Translations under genes and position numbers: made by a program
Assembly (NCBI GenBank): GCA_023213395.1
Contig: CM041465.1
Coordinates: 151,721,741-151,785,740, forward strand
DNA length: 64,000 bases
Direction of reading: 5' to 3'
From: Cycas panzhihuaensis
Taxonomy: Eukaryota > Cycadophyta
Shown here: positions 50,698-62,270 of the stretch, piece after piece
Position numbering within the stretch: position 1 is the first letter of the stretch
Layout of the letters: each line of letters begins with the position of its first letter
Notes under the pieces: model-generated
What the model was told of the DNA's origin: nothing
What the model saw: only the letters and a program-made list of their open reading frames with translations
The model's database searches: none

Positions 50698-50711
50698 TGG
50701 TATCAGAGCCA
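50698..50711 (+). other. Primer binding site of Copia-I, copy B
   Basis: tggtatcagagcca, identical to copy A. Confidence 0.92.
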
Positions 50712-50766
50712 CTCTTTTTCTTGCAGCGAGTTTGTGAAGGTTTTGGCGTTGGCTTCTTTACACTAA

Positions 50767-53700
50767 ATGGCAAAACTAGTAGGTGCAAAGTTCGAGGTGG
50801 AGAAATTCAATGGTAAGAACAACTTCGAGTTGTGGAAGCTAAAAGTGCATGATGTTCTTGTACAGTAGGGTTTGTACAAAGCCCTTGCAGGTAAATCAAA
50901 GAAACCTGTAGGGATGGACGGGGATGAATGGGATGACTTAAATAAAAAGGCACTTAGCACAATACAATTGTGCTTAGCAGATGAAGTCTTGTTTAACATT
51001 GCAAGGGAAGAGACAGCAGCAGGATTATGGACCCAGTTGGAAGGCATGCATATGACCAAATCAGTAATGAATCAAATCTACCTGAAGAGGCAACTGTACT
51101 TCTTACAGATGAAGGAAGGTACAAAAATTGTTGACCGTTTAAATATTTTTAATACTCTTATTTATTAGTTGACCAGTATCGATGTTATAATTGAGGATGA
51201 GGACAAGGCTATTACCTTATTATACTCATTACCTAAATCCTAGGATAATATTATCACCTCAATTAGTTTTAGCACTACAGATGTATTGGATTATGATTCT
51301 GTTATGAGTGCTTTGCTAATGAAAGAAGTGCAGAGGAAATCTAGTTTTGAAACCTCCACACCAGAGGCCATGACAGTAAGGGGTAGAATGTTTGAGAGAG
51401 GACAAAACTCTAGGGATACATCGAGGTCCAAGTCAAAGAGCAAAACTAGTAAGCTCAGATGTTGGCACTGTAATAAGATCGGTCACCTCAAGAAGAATTG
51501 CTACAAAAGGAAGGAGTTCCAGAAAAAGGAAGATCTTGCCAAGGAGGCAAATCAGGTGGAGTCAAATCAAGGTATGAATGATGATGTCTTGGTTGCTTGT
51601 AATGTTTCTCATTATCACCATGACTGGTTATTAGATTTAGGTGCTTTGCACCACATGTGTCCACACAAGAGTTGGTTCTCATCATACCAACCTCTTGATG
51701 GTGGTGATGTGCTTATGGGAAATGAAGTTTCTTGTAAGACATTGGGCATTGGTAGCACCAGAATTAAGATGTTTGATGGGGTAGTTAGAACGTTAACTGA
51801 GGTTAGACATGTACCTAATTTGAAAAGGAATCTGATTTCCTTGGGTGAATTAGATTCAGGTGGTTTTAAGCATTCAGGTCATGAAGGAGTCCTAAAGGTG
51901 TCAAAGGGCGCCTTGGTTGTTATGAAAGCCTTAAAGAAAAGAAATCTTTACATTTTAGTGGGAAGTATAGATGTCAGCCAAGCAGCTACAACATCAAAGA
52001 CTATAGAAGATCCAGCTCAGCTATGGCATCAGAGACTTGGTCACATGAGTGAGAGAGAACTTAAGGTGTTGATAAACCATAAGTTTCTTCCTAACTTGCA
52101 TCCTTTAGACTTAGCTTTCTATAAACATTGTATTTTTGGAAAGCAATGTAGACTCAGGTTTAAAGTAGGGAGTCACACTAGTAAAGGCGTTCTAGATTAC
52201 ATGCATTCAGATGTATAGGGACCAACCCCTAAAATATCTTGTGGAGGATCATTGTATTATGTCACATTTATAGATGATTACTCCAGGAAGGTATGGGTCT
52301 ATTTTTTAAGAAGGAAATTTGAAGTTTTCAGTGTGTTTAAGCAGTTTAAGGCTTTAGTTGAGAACAGTACTAGTAAGATAATCAAATGTTTAAGAACTGA
52401 CAATGGAGATGAGTTCAACTCCTTAGAGTTTGAGAACTATTACAGAGAAGATGGGATCAAAAGACATAAGACCACTAGCTATACTCCATAGCAAAATAGC
52501 ATTGCTGAGCACATGAATAGGACACTCTTGGAAAGAGCAAGAAGCATACTAAGTAATACATGAGTGGAGCAGGGCTTGTGGGCAGAAGCTGTTCAAATAG
52601 CTTGCTATCTAGTAAATAGGTCACCATCACTTGCAATAGATTGAAATATTCCTGAAGAGGCATGGACTGGACATCTATGTGATTATTCAAATTTAAAAGT
52701 TTTTGGTTATGATGCTTATGCAGATGACAAAAGTAAACGTTCAAAGTTAGACCCAAAATCCAAGAGATATATCTTTGTTGGTTATGGTGATAAGGATGGT
52801 GTGAAGGGATATAGGTTGTGGGATCCTATTGCCCACAAAATCACCATTAATAGAGATGTCATATTTGATGAATCTCCCCTTGTAAAATTAGACAGTGTGG
52901 AAGCTGAAATGAAATAGGAGCAACAAGATGAACATCAACAAGTCAAGTTTGAAATGCAGTCATCTGTGGAATCAAAAGAGCATGAAGATCATTTTGAAGA
53001 TGAATCAACAACGGATTCACAGGAGTATATGGATACTGCTATGCTAATAGTTAGAAGATCTACATGAGTTAGTCATCCACTTGATAGGTACAACCCTTCT
53101 ATTTCTATTGCTTTGGTTTCTAATGATGGTGAGCCCACATGTTATCAAGAAGTAGTAGATGATATCTATGGAGAGAAGTGGATAAGGGCTATGCAGGAAG
53201 AGATAGATGCTTTAAAGAAAAATAATTCATGGGACTTAGTAGAACTTCCACATGGCAGGAAGACTGTTGGTTATAGGTGGGTTTCCAAAAAGAAAATAAA
53301 TATTGATGGAAAGATTGATAAATATAGGGTAAGACTGGTGGCTAAAGGTTTTACACAGAAAGCAGGTATTGACTTTCATGAAATCTTTTCACCAGTTGTC
53401 AAACTTGTTTCAATTCGAGTGCTGTTAGCATTGGTAACTTCTCTCGATTTGGAGTTGGAGCAGTTAGATGTAAAAATAACTTTTCTACATGGAGATTTAG
53501 ATGAGGAGATCTATATGGATCAACCAGAAGGGTTTGTACAAGATGGCAGGAAAAGACTTATTTACAGGCTCATGAAATCATTGTATGGCCTGAAGTAATC
53601 ACCCAGGTAGTGGTACAAGAAGTTTAATTCCTTCATGGAGAGCCAAAATTTCAAAAGAAGTGAGTATGATCATTGTGTTTACTTTAAATTTATGGACAAT

Positions 53701-54681
53701 GGCTTATTCATTATCTTGGTATTATATGTTGATGACATGCTGGTTGCAAGCAAGAGCATGGAGAAAATCAATAAGTTAAAGGCTGAATTGGCTAGGACTT
53801 TTGATATGAAGGATCTAGGAGCTGAAAAATAAATCTTAGACATGGAGATACACAGAGACAGGAAAAATGGTAAGCTATGGTTATCACAGCATAAATATGT
53901 GGAGAAGGTGCTAACCAGGTTCGGTATAGAAAATGTGAAACCAGTGAGTATCCCATTGGCTTCCCACTTTAAGCTTTCTTCGAATATGAGTCCTAGTAGT
54001 GAAGAAGAAAAGGCTTATATGTCTCGTGTATCTTATGCCAGTGCAATAACAAGTTTGATATATACCATGGTATGTACAAGACCTGATATTTCACATGCAG
54101 TCGGTGTAGTGAGCAGGTTTATAGAAAATCTAGGAAAGGAACATTCAGATGCAATGAAATGGGTGCTTCGGTATTTGAGAGGCATGAGCGACTACTGCAT
54201 CACCTTTGGAGGTACAGGAAATCAGGTTTATGGATATGTCGATTCAGACTTTATAGGAGATTTAGACAAAAGAAGGTCTACTTCAGGTTATGTTTTTACT
54301 CTTGCAAATGGTCCAGTTAGTTGGATGTCCAAATTGCAGAGCATAATTGCAGTGTTAACCACAGAAGCTGAATATATTGCTGTAGCACATGCTTGTAAAG
54401 AAGCAATCTAGTTACAGGGTCTATTGGTTGAGCTTGGAAGGAGACAGGAAAATGTAAAGGTATTTTGTGACAGTCAAAGTGCCATTTACTTAGCCAAGAA
54501 TCCACCTTATCATAGTAGAATAAAGCATATTGCTTTGAAATACTATTTTGTTAGATAGGTTGTAGAAGCAGGTGGAGTGGCACTTGAGAAGATTCACACC
54601 AATCAGAATTGTGCTGATATATTCACAAAACCAATACCATTAGAGAAGTTCAAATGGTGTTTGACTTCTCTTGGTTTGTAA
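50767..54681 (+). pseudogene. Copia-I gag-pol polyprotein, copy B (broken)
   Basis: ATG 50767 to TAA 54679-54681; about 1300 codons, largely in one frame with roughly fourteen stops. The gag zinc knuckle (from 51460) is intact, CWHCNKIGHLKKNC. The protease motif reads LLDLGALHHM, so the active-site DSG is lost in a different way from copy A. Integrase (about 52018-52750): LWHQRLGHMSE, one HHCC Cys replaced by Tyr (FYKHCIFGKQC), TDNGDEF, and a Glu-bearing helix. RT (about 53150-53830): VAKGFTQKAGIDFHEIFSP, LDVKITFLHGDLDEEIYM, LYVDDMLVA. RNase H (about 54220-54530): YVDSDFIGDLDKRRSTSGY, TTEAEYIAVA, VFCDSQSAIYLAKN. Not functional as it stands. Confidence 0.9.
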
Positions 54682-54738
54682 AAAAGATGATGAAGGGTCT
54701 AGGAAAGGTACCGGGTAAATTGTTATCAAGGTGGAGAT

Positions 54739-55385
54739 TGCTAGATATTGTGACAATAATATTTTGGGGTTAAAATTTTGATGTGTTTTTGGTGCAGTTT
54801 CCGTCACTAATCTTTCTTGTGGTGTTCCAAGGGGGGTGGAAGCCCCCCTTGGCCAGGGGGTATGGGGGGCGTGGAACACCCGCCGCAAAGAGGGGGTTCA
54901 GGGGTGATAGCCCCCAACCTAAAAAATTAACCTTGTAAACATTATCAAATCGTAAAGAGAATCAGGGTCATTCGATACAAATACCCTAGATTTTATGGTT
55001 GAGATTTATGCCTTGGATGTCCCTCTTATGTAGCCCATTTTAGGGCTTTTCTTATGATGTTGTATGTAATGTAATATACTGTGATGAGGGCGGCAACTGG
55101 ATGTTGTTCCTGAGAGCACTCTGTAACTGAGATGTATTTGTTTCTTCATTCTACAACAATAAAGATTGATACCTTCCCTGTGTGGATGTTTCCCTAGCAC
55201 ACTACTAGGGTTTTACCGTGTTATATAAGGTACATATGTGATGTTTGACTTTTTTTTTCATGTTATTGTATAATCTCTCATTTTAGAACTTGCTTGTAAT
55301 TTTAAGTTTTAATTTTTGTAACTAGTTGTAAGAATGCAATAGATCTTGGTGGTGGTTAAAGGGGTGGGACCTTGTATTCTCAACA
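54739..55385 (+). repeat. 3' LTR of Copia-I, copy B
   Basis: 647 bp, starts tgctagatattgtgac, after the PPT aaggtggagat, and ends ctcaaca. Carries a perfect 10-bp stem hairpin at 54827-54852 with a six-base loop and further G runs to 54875. Confidence 0.9.
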
Positions 55386-55445
55386 CTATGTGCCTTTTTC
55401 TATTTAGGATTATGAGAAAGAGTATAATAAATATGGATCACTTAT

Positions 55446-55721
55446 TGAGAGAGATTGAAGACATAGTAGAGTAGGAAAATAATTCAATCCATATTGAAAA
55501 TTATTAACAATTTTATATTAACGGTGATGTTGATAAACATCGGGGACTTTGCCTTTGAAATATATAGTTTTGGAATCTGGTAAGAGCCTGCCTCAACTAA
55601 TACAATTTAAAATAATAAAATAATAATAAAACATAAATAAAATAAACTTACCTTTGTTATAGTAAGCTCTCATGCTCCTAATGCATACTTTAATATAGGG
55701 TAATAAACATTAAACCTAACA
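55446..55721 (-). repeat. 3' LTR of LTR-III, copy B
   Basis: Ends aacctaaca, so the CA is intact here; followed by the minus-strand PPT (ttttcttcc). Confidence 0.85.
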
Positions 55722-55834
55722 TTTTCTTCCATAATGTTCATTATGTGAAACTCTAAGTTTTTTTTTAAATTGTAGAACTCGTACTTTATAAAGACTTTAA
55801 GAAAGAGATCTATTACTTATTCTTTTGCTTTGAA

Positions 55835-56399
55835 TTAGACCAGTTCCATGTAAACATCCCTTATTGATGCCTTTGTAACGATAGCCTCTTCAAGAATGTA
55901 AGGCTCATGTGGTTTCCAAACTTGATTTAAATGAGCGGGTCTAGCTTCATTAGGATTTTTACCTTCTTCATCTTTTACCTTAGAGTGACCATCAACTTTA
56001 TTGGAGTCATATAACATTATCAAATATATCATTGTTATCTTGCTCTAACATCTTTCCCACATATAAACATCATCAATATATTTAGTTTTTTTTAGTTTTA
56101 TAGTGGCTCCCCCATAAACCAATTCAAAAATGTTCCATGAATTCTTTGATATGGTTATCTCACTTATACTAGAGAATGTGTGGTCATCTAATACACAAAA
56201 TATTAAAGCTAAGGCTTTGTTGTCTTTTTTTACATTTTCTTTAAAGTTTTGTTCATCTTCATTGTAACCATCATTCATAATTTTCTAAAGATTATTAGCA
56301 ATAAAATATGATTTCATTAAATTTCTCTAAATCTAAAAATTGATTCCATCAAATATAGGTGCACTTGTATCATCAAGATTTATTGCCATTATAAACACT
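55835..56399 (-). pseudogene. Partial Copia-type gag, LTR-III copy B
   Basis: Same start (56397-56399) and gag core as copy A (LALIFCVLDDHTFSSISEIT, SKNSWNIFELVYG). Ends at the 3' LTR side with a lysine-rich segment. No pol follows. Confidence 0.7.
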
Positions 56400-56538
56400 T
56401 TAATATATAATCCCAAAAAATATATATGGTCTAATTAATCAAGTTAGAATCCTTTCAACATCAAATGAAAAAAAAAACTTGAAATTAAAATGTAATAACC
56501 TCCTTTTAAATGAAATAGATATAGAACAAATAAACTTT

Positions 56539-58940
56539 TAAATTAATACCAATAGGATTCCTTCTTAACAAATAAAAGAAAACAACTTAATAATAAAATA
56601 AAATATATCTCTTAATTGAAATTAATATAAGATAAATATACCTTTTTGAAATGAAACAAATATAAAACCAATAACGATACAAATAAGCCTTTAAACAGTA
56701 TGAAATGAAAGGAAAATAAAAGTCTTTGAATGAACTTATAAACATGTAATATGATGCACTCCAAATGAAGTTTTAAATGTAATAATGGAATCTTAGTTGA
56801 TCTTGTAAAATACAATTTGATAAGGAGAGGCATAAATGCAATAAATACATTTTTGTATAAGCCCTTTTTAGGCAGTAAAAGGATGTAAAATATGCTTTAA
56901 ATATAGACTTTAAATATGTACTTTATTTTAGCCTTGAATACACTTTAAAACTATGCTTTGAAAGAAGCAAGTTGACCCTTAAATGAGCAAAATAGGCTTA
57001 GTATGAGATTTAAAATAGAGTTAATGATCTATAAAATAAAATAACAACTTTAAAATAAAGTTATTGATGGTTTAGAAATCACTAGTTTATAAAATTATTG
57101 TCCAAAGATCTTATTCTCCTTCAAGAGGCCAAATTTGACTAAACATTATAAGAAATTAGATGTGAGCCTCTAAAAATCAAGTGAAAATAGTCAAAGATGG
57201 ATTAATATCTCAATAACATATAAATATTCTTGGATGAAATAATAAAATATTTCAAAAATATTGAAAAATACTCAAACTTAGGCTAAATAGAAGGGTTGAC
57301 TTTAGTAGTATCAAACTCCTACAAGACAACTTCAAAACATAATAAAACTAGGTTTATTATATAGATTATCAAATTATCTTTCTAATGAACCTAGTCATTT
57401 GAAAAACAGACTCTTGGATCAAAAGTTATGGCCAAAATGGTGCAAAGACTTCTTTAAGGTAAAAAACATGAATAGGGGGGTTAAGCCCCTTTGAGCTAGA
57501 GCCCTTGGTCACCTAGAGGGCTCAAAAGACTAATGAAGGGGGCTATAATTTTGAAAAATTATTAAAAAATAAAAAAAAATTAAAATCCAAAATTATCAAT
57601 TTCACCCTAATGGGTTTTTAGACCCATTCCTTGATTTGAATATCAAGGTCATATGGGGCCTCAACAAGACCATCGACTAGGGCCAAAAGGGGGCTACATA
57701 CTTGAAATAATATAAAATATAGTTGAATAATTTAAAAACAAAACTTAAAAAAAAAATTAATTTAGTTTGAAGTCTGGCCACTTTGAGGTCAAACCATAGT
57801 CACATGGAGGTGCAGTTGACCACTGGCCAGAGCTAAGGGGTTAGGCGTGGATGGACTTCAAAGATTATTTAATCTAGTTTAATTTTTTTTAATCATTTAA
57901 AAAAAAATATATTTCAATAAAAATGCTTGCATGTTAATAGGCAACTATTAGAATGAAAGAATTAATTAAACACAATGAAGAATTGATTAAACTAGATCGA
58001 ATCCCTTACCATGGGGGGCACAAAGATCAAACGCAGAGAATATTTTAAAAAAATATATTTATATATTTAAAAAAATGCATTAAAAAAAACCTGATAATCG
58101 TGTAGACACAGAGATATGCAGGAACATTTAAATACACACATATCTTGCTTAGCCTCCCATAGAGAATCCTCCACACTAAATCTATAGATCCTGTTATTGA
58201 TTCCCTACTATTCATTCTCTTGTTGATGATGATCCTCTAATTTCTTTGAAGTTACAAATATGGATTCTTTAAACCTTGTCAAACTGAAAGACATAATAAA
58301 AAATGGAGACTTCAAAAGATGTTGGCCTAAAAGGGCCCATCAGGCTATTAGTAGCATTCAACTCCTCTTAGCTACTTTCTCCTCATAATTCTCTACACAA
58401 ATCGGGCTCTCTATTCTTAGGATATTTTAGCTAGGTGGACTACACAAGGATGAAACAGTGATAAAGCAGCCTGCAATAGGTGGTAAAAAGCATAAATGCT
58501 TACTTGGTTCCAAAAAGAACTAGTGATATGAAACTAGCCTACAACTAAGCAACTCTGTCAAATAGTTGTATTTGATTCCTAAGTTTATCTATTCCAATAA
58601 AGACCACTAAGAAGCTGCTCGAGATGCTGATAATGTAGTGTGGAAGACTGTGATTTAATATTGTTTCCTTGAAAAACTTGAATTGTAACTCTTCCACTAT
58701 ATAATCGATCTCACAAAAGCTCCTTTTATATAAACTGATCGAATGGGGTATGAAAAATAATAGAGACTCAAGAAAATAATAAGAGAAGTATTTTAGTAGT
58801 TGAGACATAAAACCAGAGAACAGTTTTAAAGGATTTGGTAGAAGCAGACTCAGTGGACGGAGATGGACTCAAATACAGAGTGTGGAAAACTAGTATACAT
58901 ATACATAACCAGGACACACATCCAGGTGAGCACAATATGA
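56539..58940. other. Leader region of LTR-III, copy B
   Basis: Non-coding; matches 32752-35155. Confidence 0.5.
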
Positions 58941-58953
58941 CTCTGATACTAAA
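58941..58953 (-). other. Primer binding site of LTR-III, copy B
   Basis: ctctgatac on the plus strand beside the LTR; tRNA-iMet type on the minus strand. Confidence 0.6.
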
Positions 58954-59229
58954 TGTTAGAGATTGAGGGCAGAGCAGAGTAGGAAAATAATTCAACCCAT
59001 ATTGAAAATCATTATTAAATTTACATTGGTGGTGGTATTGATAAACACCAGAGACTTTTCCCTTGAAATATAAAGTTTAGGAGGTGGGCAAGAGCCCGCC
59101 TCAATTGACACAATTCAAAATAATAAAATAATAATAAAACATAAATAAAATAAACTTATCTTGGCCATAGTCAACTCGCATGCTCCCAGTGCACACTTTA
59201 ATATAGGGTAATGAACATTAAACCTAACA
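58954..59229 (-). repeat. 5' LTR of LTR-III, copy B
   Basis: tgttagagattg...aacctaaca, followed by cttat. Confidence 0.85.
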
Positions 59230-59234
59230 CTTAT

Positions 59235-59705
59235 GTACATACTTAAAGCCAAGGAATCATATAAAGTACAATATATATAAGAGTATTTAACAAATATGAA
59301 ACAAACTTAGAAATCATATTTGAACTACTTAAATGAAAATATACCCACATGGGAGACATGTTCATTTGAGGAATACACATTAAACTTAGAGGTCATCCCT
59401 CCAATTATATGGAAGAATAATATAAATAAATTATAAAAAACTATGTAGAATAAGTGAAAGAAAAAGTATACAAAAGGTTGATGGTCAAACACTATGACAT
59501 AAGTATAATTAAAGATGTTAAATGTCCACCACCATCTCTTGAGTAGTATAAAGTAACCTATGATCCACATATTAAAGATTATATACTAGAAGTTCCAGTA
59601 GTATCGATAATAACTTCATCTCCTAGTCATCGCAAATAGATCCTAAGATCTAATATGCTAAAAAATATATTAAATCCTCACCTAATAAATATATCATGGG
59701 CAATA
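59235..59705. other. Non-coding DNA, copy B
   Basis: Matches 35451-35921. No gene recognised. Confidence 0.5.
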
Positions 59706-59710
59706 GTTCT

Positions 59711-59956
59711 TATTGAGAATACAAGGTCCCAACCCTTTAACCGCAACCAAGATCTATTGCATTCTTGCAACTAGTTACAGAAATCGAAACTTAAAATTAC
59801 ATGTAAGTTCTAAAATCAGAGATTATACAATAATATGAAAATGAAAGCCAAACATCATATATGCACCCAATATAATGTGGTAAAACCCTAGCAGTATGCT
59901 AGGGAAACATCCACACAGGAAAGGTATCAATCTTTATTGTTGTAGAATGAAGAAAC
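59711..59956 (-). repeat. Antisense Copia-I LTR fragment interrupted by Copia-II, copy B
   Basis: 246 bp, the same piece as 35927-36172, ending in the target gaaac (59952-59956). Confidence 0.88.
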
Positions 59957-60268
59957 TAAAAGAGGTTAACGTATCAAGGTCATTTGTGTAGATTAATTAT
60001 GTAACCTTAGGATATATTATTAGCATTAGTCTCTTAATGAAATGTACTTTATGTGCATTTAGATGTAATTTTAGGTTCATATCATTAGGCGGGAAAATCC
60101 TAACCCTAATACTCACCCTTAATAATAAAAGGTGAAATCTCAAGTAGGGAGTCATTATTCATTCTCACCTCCAAGCTTACTCTCATATCTTGTTTCATCT
60201 TCTTTTTCATTCTCCATTGCCATTGTGTGCATGTGAGTGATTTATCTCCTAGATCCATCCTTCCTTCA
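59957..60268 (+). repeat. 5' LTR of Copia-II, copy B
   Basis: 312 bp, taaaagagg...ccttccttca. Confidence 0.9.
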
Positions 60269-60270
60269 TG

Positions 60271-60283
60271 TGGTATCAGATCT
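60271..60283 (+). other. Primer binding site of Copia-II, copy B
   Basis: tggtatcagatct; one change from the copy A PBS. Confidence 0.85.
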
Positions 60284-62270
60284 AGAAGGAGATCTATTCA
60301 CTGCATTCCACTTACATGGAGTCATTTTGCCTCTCTTTCACCTTCAATGTGAAGTATTGAGAGTGCATTCGTTATTTTTTAATATTTTGAGAGCATAAAA
60401 TTATAGTATTTTGCGTGTTGCTAATTTGTACATGTATGCAAAAATTCAGAGGTGAAGAATATAGGTTTTTAAAGCCGTTCAATTGCCAGAACAATCCCGG
60501 GAGTATTAAAGGCCCAAATTTTCATAAAAATTCAACCATCTCAGAATTTGATAAAATTTGGCATGAAAGGTCACCTTCATTAGAGGATCATGTTTATCTT
60601 CTGGATCAACTTTAGATTCAACCTACAATAGTGAGTTTTGGTTGTGACAAAAAGGGCAAATTTTATGGATAAGTGATTTAAAGCACTTTTCCTAATGAAA
60701 TCCTTGAATTATAAGTTAAAGATCTGAAAGTTTTATTAAGGGATCTGGTACACTTATGTCTTAAGATCATTTTAAGATAAATCTCATTAAATTTCATCCA
60801 CCGGTTAGTGAGATCTATGTAGTTTTCTCACGGTTACTGATTTTGCCTACTCAACCCTACAAAGGACCTTGCAAGGGCATTTCAGGCAAGTTTTTGGAAG
60901 ATTTTGCAGATGGTGAAGAACGGAAAGTTAATGTACATGTCAAAATGTAACTTTTGACATATTAAAGTCTAGATTCTGAGACAAGTGATCTGGCATGATT
61001 TTACTTTGGTGCTTTTTTGGGCAGAAACGTTTTTGTGGCTTTTCTGAAATATGACTTCACAAATCTATCAGAAAGGAAATTATGAACACTTTTTCCTTCT
61101 GTCATAAATTTAGATTTCATCATTTAGTCCTTCATATTTGTAATTTCTAAAAAATTACCCATTTATCATTATTTGTAAATTTTGTGAAAAAATCATAAAA
61201 TAGGGCAAAATAACATGCATATAGATTTAGAAAAATCATCATTTTAGTGGTAAGTTGATCCACTTTTTAGCCCATTATGGATTTTGTATCAAAACTTCCA
61301 AAATCATATTTGGAAACATTGTACTAAAGCAAGGGAAACCTTAGATTGGAAGCAACATCTGGTTCCCCTGCTAAATCTAGCATGCTTTTCTATTTGCATA
61401 CATAGCATAAAGCATCACAAAAGTAGCAACAACAATAAAGCATCACAAAAGCAGTAGCAACAACAAAGCATCACAAAAGTAGTAACAACAATAAAGCAAG
61501 CACGAAAAGTAAGCAAGCACATTTTACAAGTTTGTATTTCAGTTTTCAGTTATACGAAAACATCTTACACTATTCCTGAAAGGAATCTCATCCATATGAT
61601 TTATACCGCTAGTTTTTGACTTGTGCGCATACTCGCCTTAGTTGAAATAGACCAAGGTTGGCCGAAGTCCAGGCCTTAAGGGAGGTGTGAGTTTCATACT
61701 GGGTCTGGTCTTAACCAAAATAGTGGTGGACGAACAGGTTAGCCATACCTATGGCCTTTAATCATGGATAATCCTGATAACCACCTGGGAAAACTGAAAA
61801 CCTTAATGCAAGATTAAAACTAATCCGGTCCAATATCCATCATAGCCATGGGATACGCAGTACCATTTGACTCTTTGGAGGAGGTATATAGCTGCTCATT
61901 AATGAACTGGGTGAGGACTGGGAGTACTTGGGCTCCACTGTGACTTGGATTTTATCACCAAGCGTAGGTATGAGTATCGTAGATGAAGGCCCTAATCGTA
62001 TACTAGAAGCCTTAAGCATCGAAACCTCACCTACATTTGTATATAAGTGAGAGATTAGTGGCATGACACATCACCACTCTTTGCCAGCTCTACATTAGGC
62101 CTCATTCTTGCTTCATTACTTATATTCATTTTTTTTTAATTATTGAAAATAGTTAATCATTGCTTGCTTCTCATCATAATAATCATTTCTATATCTCTGC
62201 TGCGCTAGGTATACTAGCCACACGTGTCAGTGGCACATACTTTTATCATCTCTTCTACTTCTTCATCACC
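60284..62270 (+). other. Untranslated leader of Copia-II, copy B
   Basis: About 2 kb without convincing coding. Includes the tandem array at about 61404-61520 and, from 61564, sequence absent from copy A. Confidence 0.6.
61404..61520 (+). repeat. Short tandem repeats in the Copia-II leader, copy B
   Basis: Imperfect units with aaagcatcacaaaag followed by tagcaacaacaat or a variant. Confidence 0.75.

Larger units (their letters stand above)
50495..55385 (+). mobile_element. Ty1/Copia retrotransposon (Copia-I), copy B
   Basis: Same insertion as 25795-31098: the left flank reads ttatatg and the right flank ctatg (55386-55390), with the interior colinear. The 5' LTR is cut to 201 bp; the 3' LTR (54739-55385) is complete. 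The coding region is slightly better preserved than in copy A. Confidence 0.92.
55446..59229 (-). mobile_element. Antisense LTR-III, copy B
   Basis: LTRs at 55446-55721 and 58954-59229 (276 bp each), TSD cttat at 55441-55445 and 59230-59234. Length 3784 bp, about 500 bp shorter than copy A, which is explained by the palindromic insertion there. The uninterrupted target acttt is at 56534-56538. Confidence 0.88.
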
